Assembly: GCA_036501345.1 (NCBI GenBank)
Contig: DASYAN010000450.1
Span: 1-14,782 of the forward strand
From: DASYAN01 sp036501345
GTDB taxonomy: Bacteria; Chloroflexota; Ktedonobacteria; Ktedonobacterales; Ktedonobacteraceae
Direction: 5' to 3'
Length of the DNA stretch: 14,782 bases
Shown here one piece after another: positions 1 through 7,261 of the stretch; the stretch's first letter is position 1; the number at the start of each line of letters is the position of its first letter. The notes beneath the pieces were generated by a model. It ran no database searches, was not told where the DNA came from, and saw only the letters and a program-made list of their open reading frames with translations. A program made the position numbers and the translations under genes.

Positions 1-452
1 CTGCGGGTGCCACGCCTGACGCGACTATTCTGCATCACGGCTTGAGCTTCACCTGGCCCAAAGTAGCCGTGGGCAATCCTGATAACGTGGTCACGCGAGG
101 CCAGCGTATCGCCATATCGGGTAGTGGCAATACGCTTGGATTTTTGCTGACTGGTGTGACCTATACACCGCCTGTTACTGGAAGCGGAACGGTGATTTAC
201 AGCGATGGCCGTCAGCAATCCTTCACGCTTAGCGTGCCCAATTGGGGATGTAGTAGTGGTGATCAAGTATTAACGTTGCCTTACCGCAATACGAGTAATG
301 GAACGGTAGACCATTTCCAGGTCTGCGTCTATTCTGCCAGCGTTGCTCTGCAAAGCACTCAGAAGGTGGCTCAAGTCATTCTCCCCGACCTAGGGCCAGA
401 TGTGTTGCCCAGTCTGCACATCTTTGCAATTTCTCTGGGAAATAGCATGTAG
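1..452 (+). CDS. C-terminal part of an exported hydrolase (accessory beta-sandwich domain)
   Basis: The frame is open from position 3, so the gene begins upstream and only about 149 residues are visible. A TTG at 42 is internal and not a credible start. The visible part reads as a Gly/Thr/Ser-rich beta-sandwich with the landmarks FTWPKV, PDNVV, GQRIAISGSG, TLGFL, YSDGRQQSFTLS and, close to the end, LHIFAISLG. From memory, this pattern is typical of the C-terminal region of secreted actinomycete glycoside hydrolases, including GH92 and phosphatase-like proteins, where it is presumed to aid substrate binding or stability. The catalytic part lies outside the window, so the reaction cannot be named. 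The nearby GH92 gene (4950-7172) lacks this domain, so the upstream gene may be a second, longer hydrolase. The stop is TAG at 450-452; module 1 begins about 40 bp later. Confidence 0.75.
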   Translation, partial: AGATPDATILHHGLSFTWPKVAVGNPDNVVTRGQRIAISGSGNTLGFLLTGVTYTPPVTGSGTVIYSDGRQQSFTLSVPNWGCSSGDQVLTLPYRNTSNGTVDHFQVCVYSASVALQSTQKVAQVILPDLGPDVLPSLHIFAISLGNSM

Positions 453-489
453 CAGGGTCTCAGGGTAAGCGAAAAAGCAGCGCACCTGA

Positions 490-650
490 TTTGCGAAGAT
501 CGGCTCTGGGAATCTGAGTTGCGAAATGTCCTCCCCAAGATGTCCTGTCGTACCCAAGATGTCTGGTTTTTGTTTCCAAGATGACCTCTTTGTCCTGGTT
601 AAAAAGCCCATCCATCGAGTATGCTTAGATGGCTGCCGGAAAGCGCAATG
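490..650 (+). promoter_or_regulatory. Promoter-like module, copy 1 (subtype I)
   Basis: TGTCC-type repeats start at 527, 541, 560 (TGTCT) and 582 (TGACC). They are followed by TTGTCC at 590-595, 24 bp, and TATGCT at 620-625. The peptidase ATG is at 674, so a start near 632 would give a leader of about 40 nt. Almost the same sequence occurs at 3205-3345 and, inverted, at 7262-7430. Relative to copy 2 this copy carries one extra 19-bp repeat unit. A -35 hexamer at the usual 17-bp distance from TATGCT would be GGTTAA, which is poor and fits dependence on an activator. Its role as a promoter is inferred. Confidence 0.6.
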
Positions 651-673
651 ATAGAGACAAGGAGTACATATCA

Positions 674-1516
674 ATGATTAGACTGTGGTATCACCTCACT
701 TGGTACATGATGCCGATCCTCGTAGCCAGCATCATTGCCAGTGGAGATTTATTGGTTACCTATGAACCATCCATGAATGCCTACGCAGCAGCAAGCAAAG
801 GACCCAATCTTGGTTCGCAGAGAGCAAGCTTAGAGACTCAGACCCAAGCACAAGCTTCTCCCTCCCCCACCACATTACCGCCTAAATCCGCTTTTTGCAC
901 CCTGACCATCCAGAACGTGACCCCCGATCTGCGAACCATAGCTCAACGCTACCGGAGAGCCTTCAAGGTGTTTTGCCCAGAACTAGCAAAGCGTTTTGCA
1001 CTCAGACCTGACGCCGTGGGAAACGTCATTCTGACATTTTCAACAACGTCTGCTGGTGCAGTGGCAGTAACCTCTGGCAATCAGATTACGGCCGATCCTC
1101 AGGCTATGAAAACGCAGAATGGTCGGACGGTAGGTGTGATTGTCCATGAAATGGAACACGTTATGCAGTTTACCTCTTCTGCTTGGTTTAACGTTGCTCC
1201 TAGTTGGTTTACCGAGGGTCTAGCTGACTATGTTCGCAGTATCTATGGTCCTAAGGACGATGCCTGGTCCATGCCACCAGTACAGCCAACAGACAGCTAT
1301 AACGAGGCCTATTCAGTAGCAGCTCGCTTCCTCCATTGGCTGGACCAGAATACTACCCCTCATGCGGTCGACCGACTTAGTCGTGCTCTGCTGCTAGGGC
1401 AGTCTTTCCCAACTGCTTTCCAACAACTAACAGGTGGTACAGTGGATCAACTTTGGCAAAAATATGAGGCGAACAGTATTCTTGCTCCCTTCAAGCACAT
1501 ACCGTGTCCGGGGTAG
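674..1516 (+). CDS. Secreted zinc peptidase, basic secretory protein (PF04450-like) family
   Basis: This is probably an exported metallopeptidase of the plant and bacterial basic secretory protein family. ATG at 674 is preferred over an in-frame start at 629 because GGAG at 661-664 lies 9 nt upstream and the N-terminus then reads as a signal peptide: hydrophobic residues about 9-30 and a likely cleavage near AYA-A at about 38-40. A Ser/Thr/Pro-rich stretch follows. The zinc motif is HEMEH at residues 158-162, with WFTEGLADYVR downstream, where Glu181 would be the third ligand or active-site Glu. AARFLHWLD and LTGGTVDQLW near the end are also typical of the family. The length of 280 residues is normal for a bacterial member. 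It is the first gene after module 1. A near-exact copy of its last 106 bp lies at 4486-4591. Confidence 0.8.
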   Translation: MIRLWYHLTWYMMPILVASIIASGDLLVTYEPSMNAYAAASKGPNLGSQRASLETQTQAQASPSPTTLPPKSAFCTLTIQNVTPDLRTIAQRYRRAFKVFCPELAKRFALRPDAVGNVILTFSTTSAGAVAVTSGNQITADPQAMKTQNGRTVGVIVHEMEHVMQFTSSAWFNVAPSWFTEGLADYVRSIYGPKDDAWSMPPVQPTDSYNEAYSVAARFLHWLDQNTTPHAVDRLSRALLLGQSFPTAFQQLTGGTVDQLWQKYEANSILAPFKHIPCPG

Positions 1517-1543
1517 TACTACTTTTCACAGGTAGGTCTGGAG

Positions 1544-1765
1544 CTAAGGCGGCTTGGGAAGTGACCCGATAGCCTGAGAGGGAGCGAATATCGTGGACAG
1601 ACCCGATACTGTGGCTGAAGCTGCCGCTGTTCGACGAGCCATCCGTTCTTGCTTGCGCTCTTCTCGCATCTGGTGGCAAAGCCTGCGTTTGGCTTGCTGT
1701 TCTTGCTTGGCCAGCTCTCTCTTTCGGACGTGCTTCTTGACGCGTTTGCTCAAAACAAATAACAC
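1544..1765 (-). CDS. Possible small basic protein, unrecognised
   Basis: The reading frame is 73 codons from a GTG at 1763-1765 (minus strand), with AGAGGA seven bases before it. The product is very rich in Lys, Arg, Glu and Gln over residues 7-47 (KRVKKHVRKRELAKQEQQ) and ends in a neutral, Ala/Ser-rich tail. It could be a real small helical protein or the tail of a decayed element. I do not recognise the sequence. The case for it rests on the ribosome binding site and the coherent composition only. The rest of the 1517-1891 gap shows no other gene; a short palindrome (CCTCTAAGAGG) sits at 1774-1784. Confidence 0.25.
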   Translation of the reverse strand: MLFVLSKRVKKHVRKRELAKQEQQAKRRLCHQMREERKQERMARRTAAASATVSGLSTIFAPSQAIGSLPKPP

Positions 1766-1891
1766 TATTGGTTCCTCTAAGAGGTCATTTAAAGGTATGT
1801 ATGACAGAGTAGATGTTTTCTATGAATGGATAGTTAAATTATGAGTAGCTTCTTTGGACGGAGAGAAACCTCTAATAGAGGAGAGCGAGGT

Positions 1892-2842
1892 ATGAATTCA
1901 GACCAACGAGGTAATGTATACGATAGCCCAAGACCATCAGGAGATGGGGGAGGAGGACCAGCACGACGGCAATTCTTGCGGCTCTACCCGAGTGCTGGAG
2001 AGGCATGGAATCAGGCAAGTAGACGAGTAACGGGCGCTTTAGAACGAGTAAGGGGAAAATTCGAGAATACTCGTACAAGAATAACAGGCGCTTTGAGGTT
2101 GAGACGTGAGAGTGGGGAAACGGGTGAGCCAGAGCCAGTGCAAACTGGTCGAAGAAGAGGACAAGAGGGGCCTCCATTGGGTAGTGGATCAAACCCGAAT
2201 GATATTGCAGAGGGGACCGCAACTCCCGAGCAGGGTTCACAGGAGAATTATCCTCCTGCAGTGAGCCACTACCCTCCATTGTTCCCAGAAAGCCTGGAGG
2301 GGGTATATAGCAACTTTATTGACAGCGACTTACCTACGAGAATAGACAGGTATGGCACAATAAGGACAGAGGTTCATTCCGCTCTTGCTTGGATGGGTGA
2401 CGAGAATCGTCGACGGCGCCTCCGCGATATTGGAGTGCCAGAAGAGCTTTATGATAGATGGACCGAACCAATTAATACCCTAGAGCGTGAACTGGAGCAA
2501 GGAGGGATAGAAAATAATCAAGCATTCCGAACGAACTATACGGTTCTGGCTGGAATAGTTTTGGAGACCAGAAATCTGCAAGAGCAGCATCTTGGTGATC
2601 AGTTACGGCAGCGTCTTGAGTATATAGGTGGTCCGTCAGGTCCTCCACCTGAGTATTCTGGTTCAAATTTCGGTAGTGGATCAAACCCGAATGATATTGC
2701 AGAGGGGACCGCCACTCCCGAGCAGGGTTCACAGGAGAATTATCCTCCTGCAGTGAGCCACTACCCAAATTTCATGGAATACGGTCTGGGAGTGCCATTG
2801 CCATGGGCCAGGGAGTTCCCTCCACCGTATGCGCCTGACTAG
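1892..2842 (+). CDS. Unrecognised Gly/Pro/Arg-rich protein with two copies of a 32-residue segment
   Basis: The frame opens at ATG 1841, but no ribosome binding site precedes that codon. ATG 1892 has AGAGGAG at 1877-1883, eight bases upstream, so a 316-residue product is preferred. There is no signal peptide or membrane helix. Residues 1-95 are Gly/Arg-rich and look disordered, with an echo of ITGALRLRR after VTGALERVR. Residues 97-128 and 261-292 are the same segment (GSGSNPNDIAEG...NYPPAVSHYP). Between them lies a charged, helical-looking region of about 120 residues (WMGDENRRRRLRDIGVPEELYDRW, then NTLERELEQ). PPPEY and PPPY motifs occur near the end. A decayed piece of a paralogue follows at 2934-3104. 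It may form a unit with the peptidase upstream, but a 375-bp gap separates them. I cannot assign a function. Confidence 0.6.
   Translation: MNSDQRGNVYDSPRPSGDGGGGPARRQFLRLYPSAGEAWNQASRRVTGALERVRGKFENTRTRITGALRLRRESGETGEPEPVQTGRRRGQEGPPLGSGSNPNDIAEGTATPEQGSQENYPPAVSHYPPLFPESLEGVYSNFIDSDLPTRIDRYGTIRTEVHSALAWMGDENRRRRLRDIGVPEELYDRWTEPINTLERELEQGGIENNQAFRTNYTVLAGIVLETRNLQEQHLGDQLRQRLEYIGGPSGPPPEYSGSNFGSGSNPNDIAEGTATPEQGSQENYPPAVSHYPNFMEYGLGVPLPWAREFPPPYAPD
2180..2274 (+). repeat. 95-bp direct repeat within a gene, copy A
   Basis: This matches 2672-2766 at 94 of 95 positions by eye. The offset is 492 bp, a multiple of three, so both copies encode the same segment. Confidence 0.95.
2672..2766 (+). 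repeat. 95-bp direct repeat within a gene, copy B
   Basis: Second copy of 2180-2274; the only difference I see is A to C within the GGGGACCGC-ACTCCCG stretch. Near-identity at DNA level suggests recent duplication or gene conversion. Confidence 0.95.
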
Positions 2843-2933
2843 ACAGGGAGGCGATCCTGAACATCGGAGCTCTACGGCATATGATGACTTTACTAACAAC
2901 TCATCATGAAGCAGTTATAATATAATAACTACA

Positions 2934-3104
2934 AAGATTCGTTCCGCTCGTTCTTGGATAGAAAGCGAAAATCGTCGACAGTACCTCCGCGATATTGGAG
3001 TGGGCCTCCCCCGAAGAGAGTCCCACCTTCTTATGATGATTAAGATCTCTCTTGTGATGATTAAGATCTCTCTTGATCCAAAACCGGAGGCTCCCGTCGA
3101 ATAA
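2934..3104 (+). pseudogene. Decayed fragment related to the 1892-2842 gene
   Basis: Positions 2934-3004 read in frame as KIRSARSWIESENRRQYLRDIGVG, matching EVHSALAWMGDENRRRRLRDIGVP encoded around 2369-2440. An in-frame TGA lies just upstream and no start codon is visible. After the homology ends, the frame runs through a 21-bp tandem duplication to TAA at 3102-3104. This is a broken paralogue segment left by duplication. The rest of the 2843-3460 gap holds the hairpin at 3132-3170, module 2 and the leader of the next gene. Confidence 0.7.
3034..3075 (+). repeat. 21-bp perfect tandem duplication
   Basis: Two adjacent identical 21-bp units (3034-3054 and 3055-3075) contain GATGATTAAGATCTCTCTT. 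It lies in the frame of the decayed fragment and adds MMIKISL twice. Confidence 0.95.
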
Positions 3105-3131
3105 CAAGAAGATAAGACAGATGGATAGGCC

Positions 3132-3170
3132 AAAGTGGAGTGAACCCAAATGACCGGGGCACTCCACTTT
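3132..3170. repeat. 11-bp perfect inverted repeat, terminator-like hairpin
   Basis: AAAGTGGAGTG at 3132-3142 pairs with CACTCCACTTT at 3160-3170 across a 17-nt loop. One T follows the right arm, making TTTT, and an A-rich run precedes the left side weakly. It could terminate transcription ahead of module 2. Its right arm overlaps the 20-bp element at 3167-3186, so it may instead be the end structure of a mobile cassette. Confidence 0.6.
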
Positions 3171-3186
3171 TCGATGAGCTGAAAAA
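3167..3186 (+). repeat. Long-distance inverted repeat, left copy
   Basis: CTTTTCGATGAGCTGAAAAA recurs exactly as its reverse complement at 4867-4886. The pair brackets module 2, the 3461-4483 gene and the peptidase-tail remnant. Confidence 0.85.
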
Positions 3187-3204
3187 CGAAGCTTTGCACC
3201 GGTT

Positions 3205-3345
3205 TCAGCGAAGATCGGCTCTGGGAATCTGAGTTGCGAAATGTCCTCCCCAAGATGTCTGGTTTTTGTTTCCAAGATGACCTCTTTGTCCTGGTTAAAA
3301 AGCCCACTCATCGAGTATGCTTAGATGGCAGCCGGAAAGCACAAA
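3205..3345 (+). promoter_or_regulatory. Promoter-like module, copy 2 (subtype I)
   Basis: Repeat units start at 3242 (TGTCC), 3256 (TGTCT) and 3278 (TGACC). TTGTCC is at 3286-3291, then 24 bp, then TATGCT at 3316-3321. The sequence is nearly identical to copy 1 but lacks one 19-bp unit. The gene starts at 3461, giving a leader of about 130 nt in which TTCATAGG (about 3373) can pair with CCTATGAA just before the start, around a small CCTTT/AAAGG hairpin. Confidence 0.6.
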
Positions 3346-3460
3346 GAAGAATGTATCACTGCTTCAGGCTATCTTCATAGGCATCGGTTGAGTCTTTCGA
3401 ATACCTTTGTGAAAGGAAGAGGACATTGCCTCCTATGAAAGTTTTTCAAAGGGGAAGAAA

Positions 3461-4483
3461 ATGCGAAAAGTCACCTTCTCAGCATGGATTTTTCCAGTTC
3501 TTGTGCTGTTTCTGCTTGCAGGTGAAATCTATTCAAGTGAGCATGCAATCATTAGTCATGCTGTAGGGAGTACAGGACAGAGCAACACCGTTGCATATAT
3601 GAAGCAAGTGTGTGACAAGTTGCAACCTCGCTATAATCCTCCTCCAAAGGTTGACTCGCCTGATTCTTCCCATGCGGGAGACTTGTCCTATGGAAAAGGT
3701 CATGTCATAGATGGCATTGCCAATGTCTATATGATCTACTGGTCTGATCCGTCTTCTCAATCTTTTAGTTCCAAATTTGTGAGTTTGACAGAGCAATTTA
3801 TAAAAGATTTTGGTCAGAGCCCACTGTATGCTAATCTCTCACAATATCGTGATGCTTTGGGCCAATGCCCCACGGGTGCTCGGCTGGCAGGCACATTTAT
3901 AGATCATCGGCCCTTTCCCGCTAATGTAATAGCAGAGCGTAACGATCCAAATGTTACTGGTGACCAACTACATCACGACATTGATACTCAAGCAAGGCAA
4001 GAAATAGCAGACGTGGCAGCGAAACAAGGCTGGAATACGCAAGACTTTCACAATGTCTATGGTATGTTACTACCAATAGTGGATGCTAAGTCAGGAGGGT
4101 GTGGGGGTGCAGCTCATAACGTGATACTCATGAGTCCAAATAGCCAACAGTACGGCTCCCCATTCATGTTTTTGCCTTATCCATGCGGTTTCTTAGGTTA
4201 CTTGCCGCCCAACGAGAGTACCAATCCTCGATACGCACCCAATCGTGATCCTTATGCTGACGGTATGGTTTGGCTCATTTCACATGAATTAGCAGAAACG
4301 GTGTCTGATCCCGACTTCAATGGTTGGACAGGAAATGGTGGCGAGATAGCTGATAAGTGTGACGGTGTTTCCTATCCTGTGGATCCACGGACTCATGGCA
4401 ATGTGACCTGGAACAAACATCACTATGGGGTTGAAAAATCGTTTGATAATCTTCGCCATGGCTGTGTACTGGAAGGTCCATAG
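3461..4483 (+). CDS. Secreted protein with HELAE motif, distantly like plant EXORDIUM/phi-1 proteins
   Basis: A 340-residue exported protein. ATG 3461 has GGGGA at 3451-3455. Residues 1-25 form a signal peptide. The mature part has ANVYMIYWSDP, a motif layout in which a long loop with paired cysteines (GGCGGAAHNVILMSP and YPCGFLGYLPP) leads to MVWLISHELAETVSDPDFNGW and then GGEIADKCDG. H275-E276 and E279 make an HExxE rather than HExxH pattern. Bacterial secreted proteins with SHELAE...DP and E-ADKC motifs are often described as similar to plant phosphate-induced protein (PF04674); I offer that with moderate confidence. Whether it is a peptidase is open. It follows module 2, and two bases after its stop the sequence becomes a copy of the tail of the 674-1516 peptidase gene. 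Confidence 0.7.
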   Translation: MRKVTFSAWIFPVLVLFLLAGEIYSSEHAIISHAVGSTGQSNTVAYMKQVCDKLQPRYNPPPKVDSPDSSHAGDLSYGKGHVIDGIANVYMIYWSDPSSQSFSSKFVSLTEQFIKDFGQSPLYANLSQYRDALGQCPTGARLAGTFIDHRPFPANVIAERNDPNVTGDQLHHDIDTQARQEIADVAAKQGWNTQDFHNVYGMLLPIVDAKSGGCGGAAHNVILMSPNSQQYGSPFMFLPYPCGFLGYLPPNESTNPRYAPNRDPYADGMVWLISHELAETVSDPDFNGWTGNGGEIADKCDGVSYPVDPRTHGNVTWNKHHYGVEKSFDNLRHGCVLEGP

Positions 4484-4485
4484 TA

Positions 4486-4591
4486 AACTGCTTTCCACCA
4501 ACTAACAGGCGGTACAGTGGATCAACTTTGGCAAAAATATGAGGCGAACAGTACTCTTGCTCCCTTCAAGCACATACCGTGTCCGGGGTAG
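4486..4591 (+). pseudogene. Duplicated 3' end of the basic secretory peptidase gene
   Basis: This matches 1411-1516 with three differences by eye, and the match continues about 7 bp past the stop. It reads TAFHQLTGGTVDQLW to PCPG and a stop, but has no 5' part. Homology begins two bases after the TAG of the 3461-4483 gene. The arrangement implies that a copy of module plus peptidase once stood here and that most of its coding region was replaced. Confidence 0.9.
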
Positions 4592-4744
4592 TACTACCCC
4601 TGTCCCTGACATTTTTCCCAGGGAGGTTTTTTGGTTAGACGGCTTGAGAAGCGAGGCTAGCCGTTCATGGTCTCTTTTCCATATCAAAAGGTACATCCCC
4701 ATCCCGATCGGGCTGAACCCCTGAGGGTTGTCTGCATATGAGCA

Positions 4745-4837
4745 TCGTGGCGCTTTTCTAAAGTAGGCTTCCCAGAGAGGATCATATGGATTGGCTTCAC
4801 TCTGGATCTTGACGTGCCGTTTGATGGGCACATGGCT
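4745..4837 (-). pseudogene. Fragment resembling the end of a group II intron reverse transcriptase/maturase
   Basis: On the minus strand the frame reads SHVPIKRHVKIQSEANPYDP then LWEAYFRKAPR. The pattern H-V-K-I-x-ANPYDP-x-WE-x-YF is one I associate with the C-terminal part of group II intron-encoded proteins, just before the HNH region. Nothing upstream or downstream in frame looks like the rest of such a protein, so this is a scrap of about 31 codons. The remainder of the 4592-4949 gap shows no gene I can support. Confidence 0.45.
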
Positions 4838-4866
4838 GGCTTGGGAAAGCCTAGCAGGATTGCTCC

Positions 4867-4886
4867 TTTTTCAGCTCATCGAAAAG
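4867..4886 (-). repeat. Long-distance inverted repeat, right copy
   Basis: Reverse complement of 3167-3186, exact over 20 bp. It lies 64 bp past the stop codon of the GH92 gene. Confidence 0.85.
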
Positions 4887-4949
4887 CGGCTTTTTTCTCG
4901 CTTTTGCTCACGTTATCCAAGCGGTTTTTTGGGCTCATTGAAGAGCTTT

Positions 4950-7172
4950 TTAGGGGTGATAGTAGGATGGTGGTGCTGTATGGGGACCTGTTCCCCATGT
5001 GGAAGGCTGAGGGCCTAATGTGTACTTCACGGTCCCGCCAGTACTAAGCAGGCTCAGTGGCAACCAAGTACGGTTATATCCAGTCCTGTTGAGAGTCATC
5101 TGCTGGATATAATAGGAAGGCGCACCACTGCTCGTGATCTGGACAGTTCTGCCATTGCCAAGCTTCAAGGTCATGTTAGGGAAGGCTGGCGTGTTCAGCG
5201 CGAAGCCTCCCACGCCAGGGATCTCTGGATACATGCCCAAATCGGCCCAGACCAACCAGGCAGACATTGTACCCAAATCATCATTGCCTGGTAACCCACC
5301 GGGGTCTGAAGTGAATTCCCGTTCGATGATGCTATGTACGACCTTCTGTGCACTGGAGGGCTTCTTTGCCCAATTATAGATCCAGGGATCACCAAAGTCC
5401 GGCTCATTGCCAATATACAAGTTTGGGTTACTCTCACCCGCATTCAACTTCGAGAAGTAGTCATCCAACCGTGACAGCACATTACCACTCTGGCTCATCA
5501 ACTGAACAAGCGTCCCCAGATCAAATGGGACCATTAAGGTATATTGTGCTGGATTGCCTTCGGTATAGCCATCAGGCGAATCCGGCTTGAGGTCCGCCCA
5601 TGATCCATTATCGTTGTGTTTCTGGATATAGCCAGTGGACATATTGAAGGATTTACGCCACAATGCTGAATCCTTCAGAGTGGTCATATATACATTGGTA
5701 TCCTTGAGTGCATGAGCAAATTGGGAAACGGCAAACTCCATGCTCGCATCTTCTAATCCCTCTGAAGGATCTGCCGTATAGTTGGACAAGTATTGTGACA
5801 GATCGAGATTTAACACCATGCCATTACATGAGGCTTTGCCACCCGTCATCGCAGATTGCGCCATAAAGGAGAGCGCTTTCTGGGTCTCGAAGTGGGTTGC
5901 CCCAAAGGCATAAGCACTCGAAACCATGGTTGGTCCAGCGTAGCCATTCATAATACCAGTTTCGAAATTGTTCTGGGACCATTTGGGCAGTGCTCCGCAT
6001 TGCTGTGCATCGTTGAGCATCGATTGCACCATATCGCTCGCGATGGCTGGTTGAAATAAGGCCAGCAATGGCATCTCCGTACGATAGATATCCCACCCGG
6101 AATAGTTGGCATACTGGGCAGAGCCATTGGCTATATGGACCTGATTATCGAAACCCATGTACTGACCATTGACATCGCTGAAGACATTGGGCTGGATTAA
6201 GGTGTGATAATATGCCGTGTAGAATTTCATGAGCGCTTGAGGGGAACCTCCACTCATATGAATCGCATTCAAGTATTTATTCCATAAATTGTTGGTGTCC
6301 ATTGCTACTGCATTAAAATTCCAGTTTGGATCTTCCTGCTTGAGGTTCTGCTGAGCGTTAGCAATGCTGACATACGAGATGCCGATTTTCATTTGGATCA
6401 CAGGATTGGTAGTGGTATTAAATGTGGTAACACTAGTGCTACCGTTGTTAGAAAAGGAAAAATTGTGATCGAACGTGGCTACAAAGTAGAGTGTGTACGT
6501 AGCTCCAGAGCCACAGAATTTGCCATCCGTTTCCTGTCCCTCGATCGTATTTGAGCCAACACTCTGCGCGTGCGGATTGCTTGTGGCACCGTTAGCAGCA
6601 CGACCAACTTCCATGATGACATTGGCGCTACTCGTTTTTGGGAAACTGAAACGGGCAAATCCTGTCCGTTGCGTAGCCGTGAGTTCGACCTTCACTCCAT
6701 TGCCTAACTGGACAGCATAGTAGCCAGCAGTGCCTGTCTCGATCTTTTTCCCCTGATTGTCAAGCATGATGGGATTAAGATTGTTGACATTGCCATTCCC
6801 AATAGTCGGACTAATAGGAATATCACCATTGTTAGCACAACCAGCTCCACTGAAATGGGTCAGGCTAAAGCCCGTGATTTGAGTATCTGTGTATTTGTAA
6901 CCCGATGGCTCTCCATTGGGCGTATCAGGACTAAACTGCACCATGCCGAAGGGCGCAACCGCTCCAGGAAAGTCACTTCCGCCACCACCTCCCGGTACAG
7001 GATCAGGGGAATTACTGTCAGTGGTACCAATGAAAGGATTGACATATTGCACAAAATTTTGTGTCTGCAGATTGCTGGCAAGTGGAGCAGCTTGTACAAT
7101 TGGCATCAATCTGCCAATAAACAAGCTCAAAACTACACCTGCGCAGCTCAAGAGTAACACATATCGTCTCAT
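4950..7172 (-). CDS. Secreted GH92 alpha-mannosidase
   Basis: An exported, calcium-dependent exo-alpha-mannosidase of glycoside hydrolase family 92, expected to remove mannose from mannans or N-glycans outside the cell. ATG is at 7172; AAGGAAGGA lies about 8 nt upstream. Residues 1-29 form a signal peptide ending VQAAP. Family landmarks in order: VNPFIGT (44-50), SDFPGAVAPFGMVQFSPDT (66-84), GFSLTHFSGAGC (101-112), GWDIYRTEMPL (359-369), TEGNPAQYTLMVPFDL (537-552), where Glu538 matches the general acid position, and GNDDLGTMSAW (629-639), where the Asp pair matches the general base position. At 740 residues it holds the N-terminal beta-sandwich and the catalytic barrel, and ends in PPSYYHP without the accessory domains often added in actinomycetes. 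It stands alone behind module 3 and is convergent with the plus-strand genes before it. Confidence 0.95.
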   Translation of the reverse strand: MRRYVLLLSCAGVVLSLFIGRLMPIVQAAPLASNLQTQNFVQYVNPFIGTTDSNSPDPVPGGGGGSDFPGAVAPFGMVQFSPDTPNGEPSGYKYTDTQITGFSLTHFSGAGCANNGDIPISPTIGNGNVNNLNPIMLDNQGKKIETGTAGYYAVQLGNGVKVELTATQRTGFARFSFPKTSSANVIMEVGRAANGATSNPHAQSVGSNTIEGQETDGKFCGSGATYTLYFVATFDHNFSFSNNGSTSVTTFNTTTNPVIQMKIGISYVSIANAQQNLKQEDPNWNFNAVAMDTNNLWNKYLNAIHMSGGSPQALMKFYTAYYHTLIQPNVFSDVNGQYMGFDNQVHIANGSAQYANYSGWDIYRTEMPLLALFQPAIASDMVQSMLNDAQQCGALPKWSQNNFETGIMNGYAGPTMVSSAYAFGATHFETQKALSFMAQSAMTGGKASCNGMVLNLDLSQYLSNYTADPSEGLEDASMEFAVSQFAHALKDTNVYMTTLKDSALWRKSFNMSTGYIQKHNDNGSWADLKPDSPDGYTEGNPAQYTLMVPFDLGTLVQLMSQSGNVLSRLDDYFSKLNAGESNPNLYIGNEPDFGDPWIYNWAKKPSSAQKVVHSIIEREFTSDPGGLPGNDDLGTMSAWLVWADLGMYPEIPGVGGFALNTPAFPNMTLKLGNGRTVQITSSGAPSYYIQQMTLNRTGYNRTWLPLSLLSTGGTVKYTLGPQPSTWGTGPHTAPPSYYHP

Positions 7173-7261
7173 TACTAAGATCCTTCCTTATAGCACCTTG
7201 CAGAAGTATTGATCCATCATAGGTTCGTCTATAGGTTCAATCCTTCTCCTTGCCTCTATCT

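Noticed and set aside
629..673. Upstream start for the peptidase gene at 629
   Set aside because: It lies in the expected leader directly after TATGCT, lacks a ribosome site and would hide the signal peptide.
390..674. Minus-strand frames across 390-674, 2904-3311 and 7309-7539
   Set aside because: They encode similar peptides only because they cross copies of the module; none has a ribosome site or a sensible protein composition.
2180..2766. CRISPR-like repeats
   Set aside because: Only two copies, 95 bp each, in frame within a gene and separated by coding sequence; nowhere in the window is there an array of short repeats with uniform spacers.
1872..2768. Minus-strand frames opposite the 1892-2842 gene that share a peptide
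   Set aside because: The shared peptide is the antisense of the 95-bp repeat; the plus-strand frame is longer and has the ribosome site.
3132..3170. Firm call as a rho-independent terminator
   Set aside because: The stem is perfect, but the loop is 17 nt and only a short T-run follows, part of which belongs to the stem.
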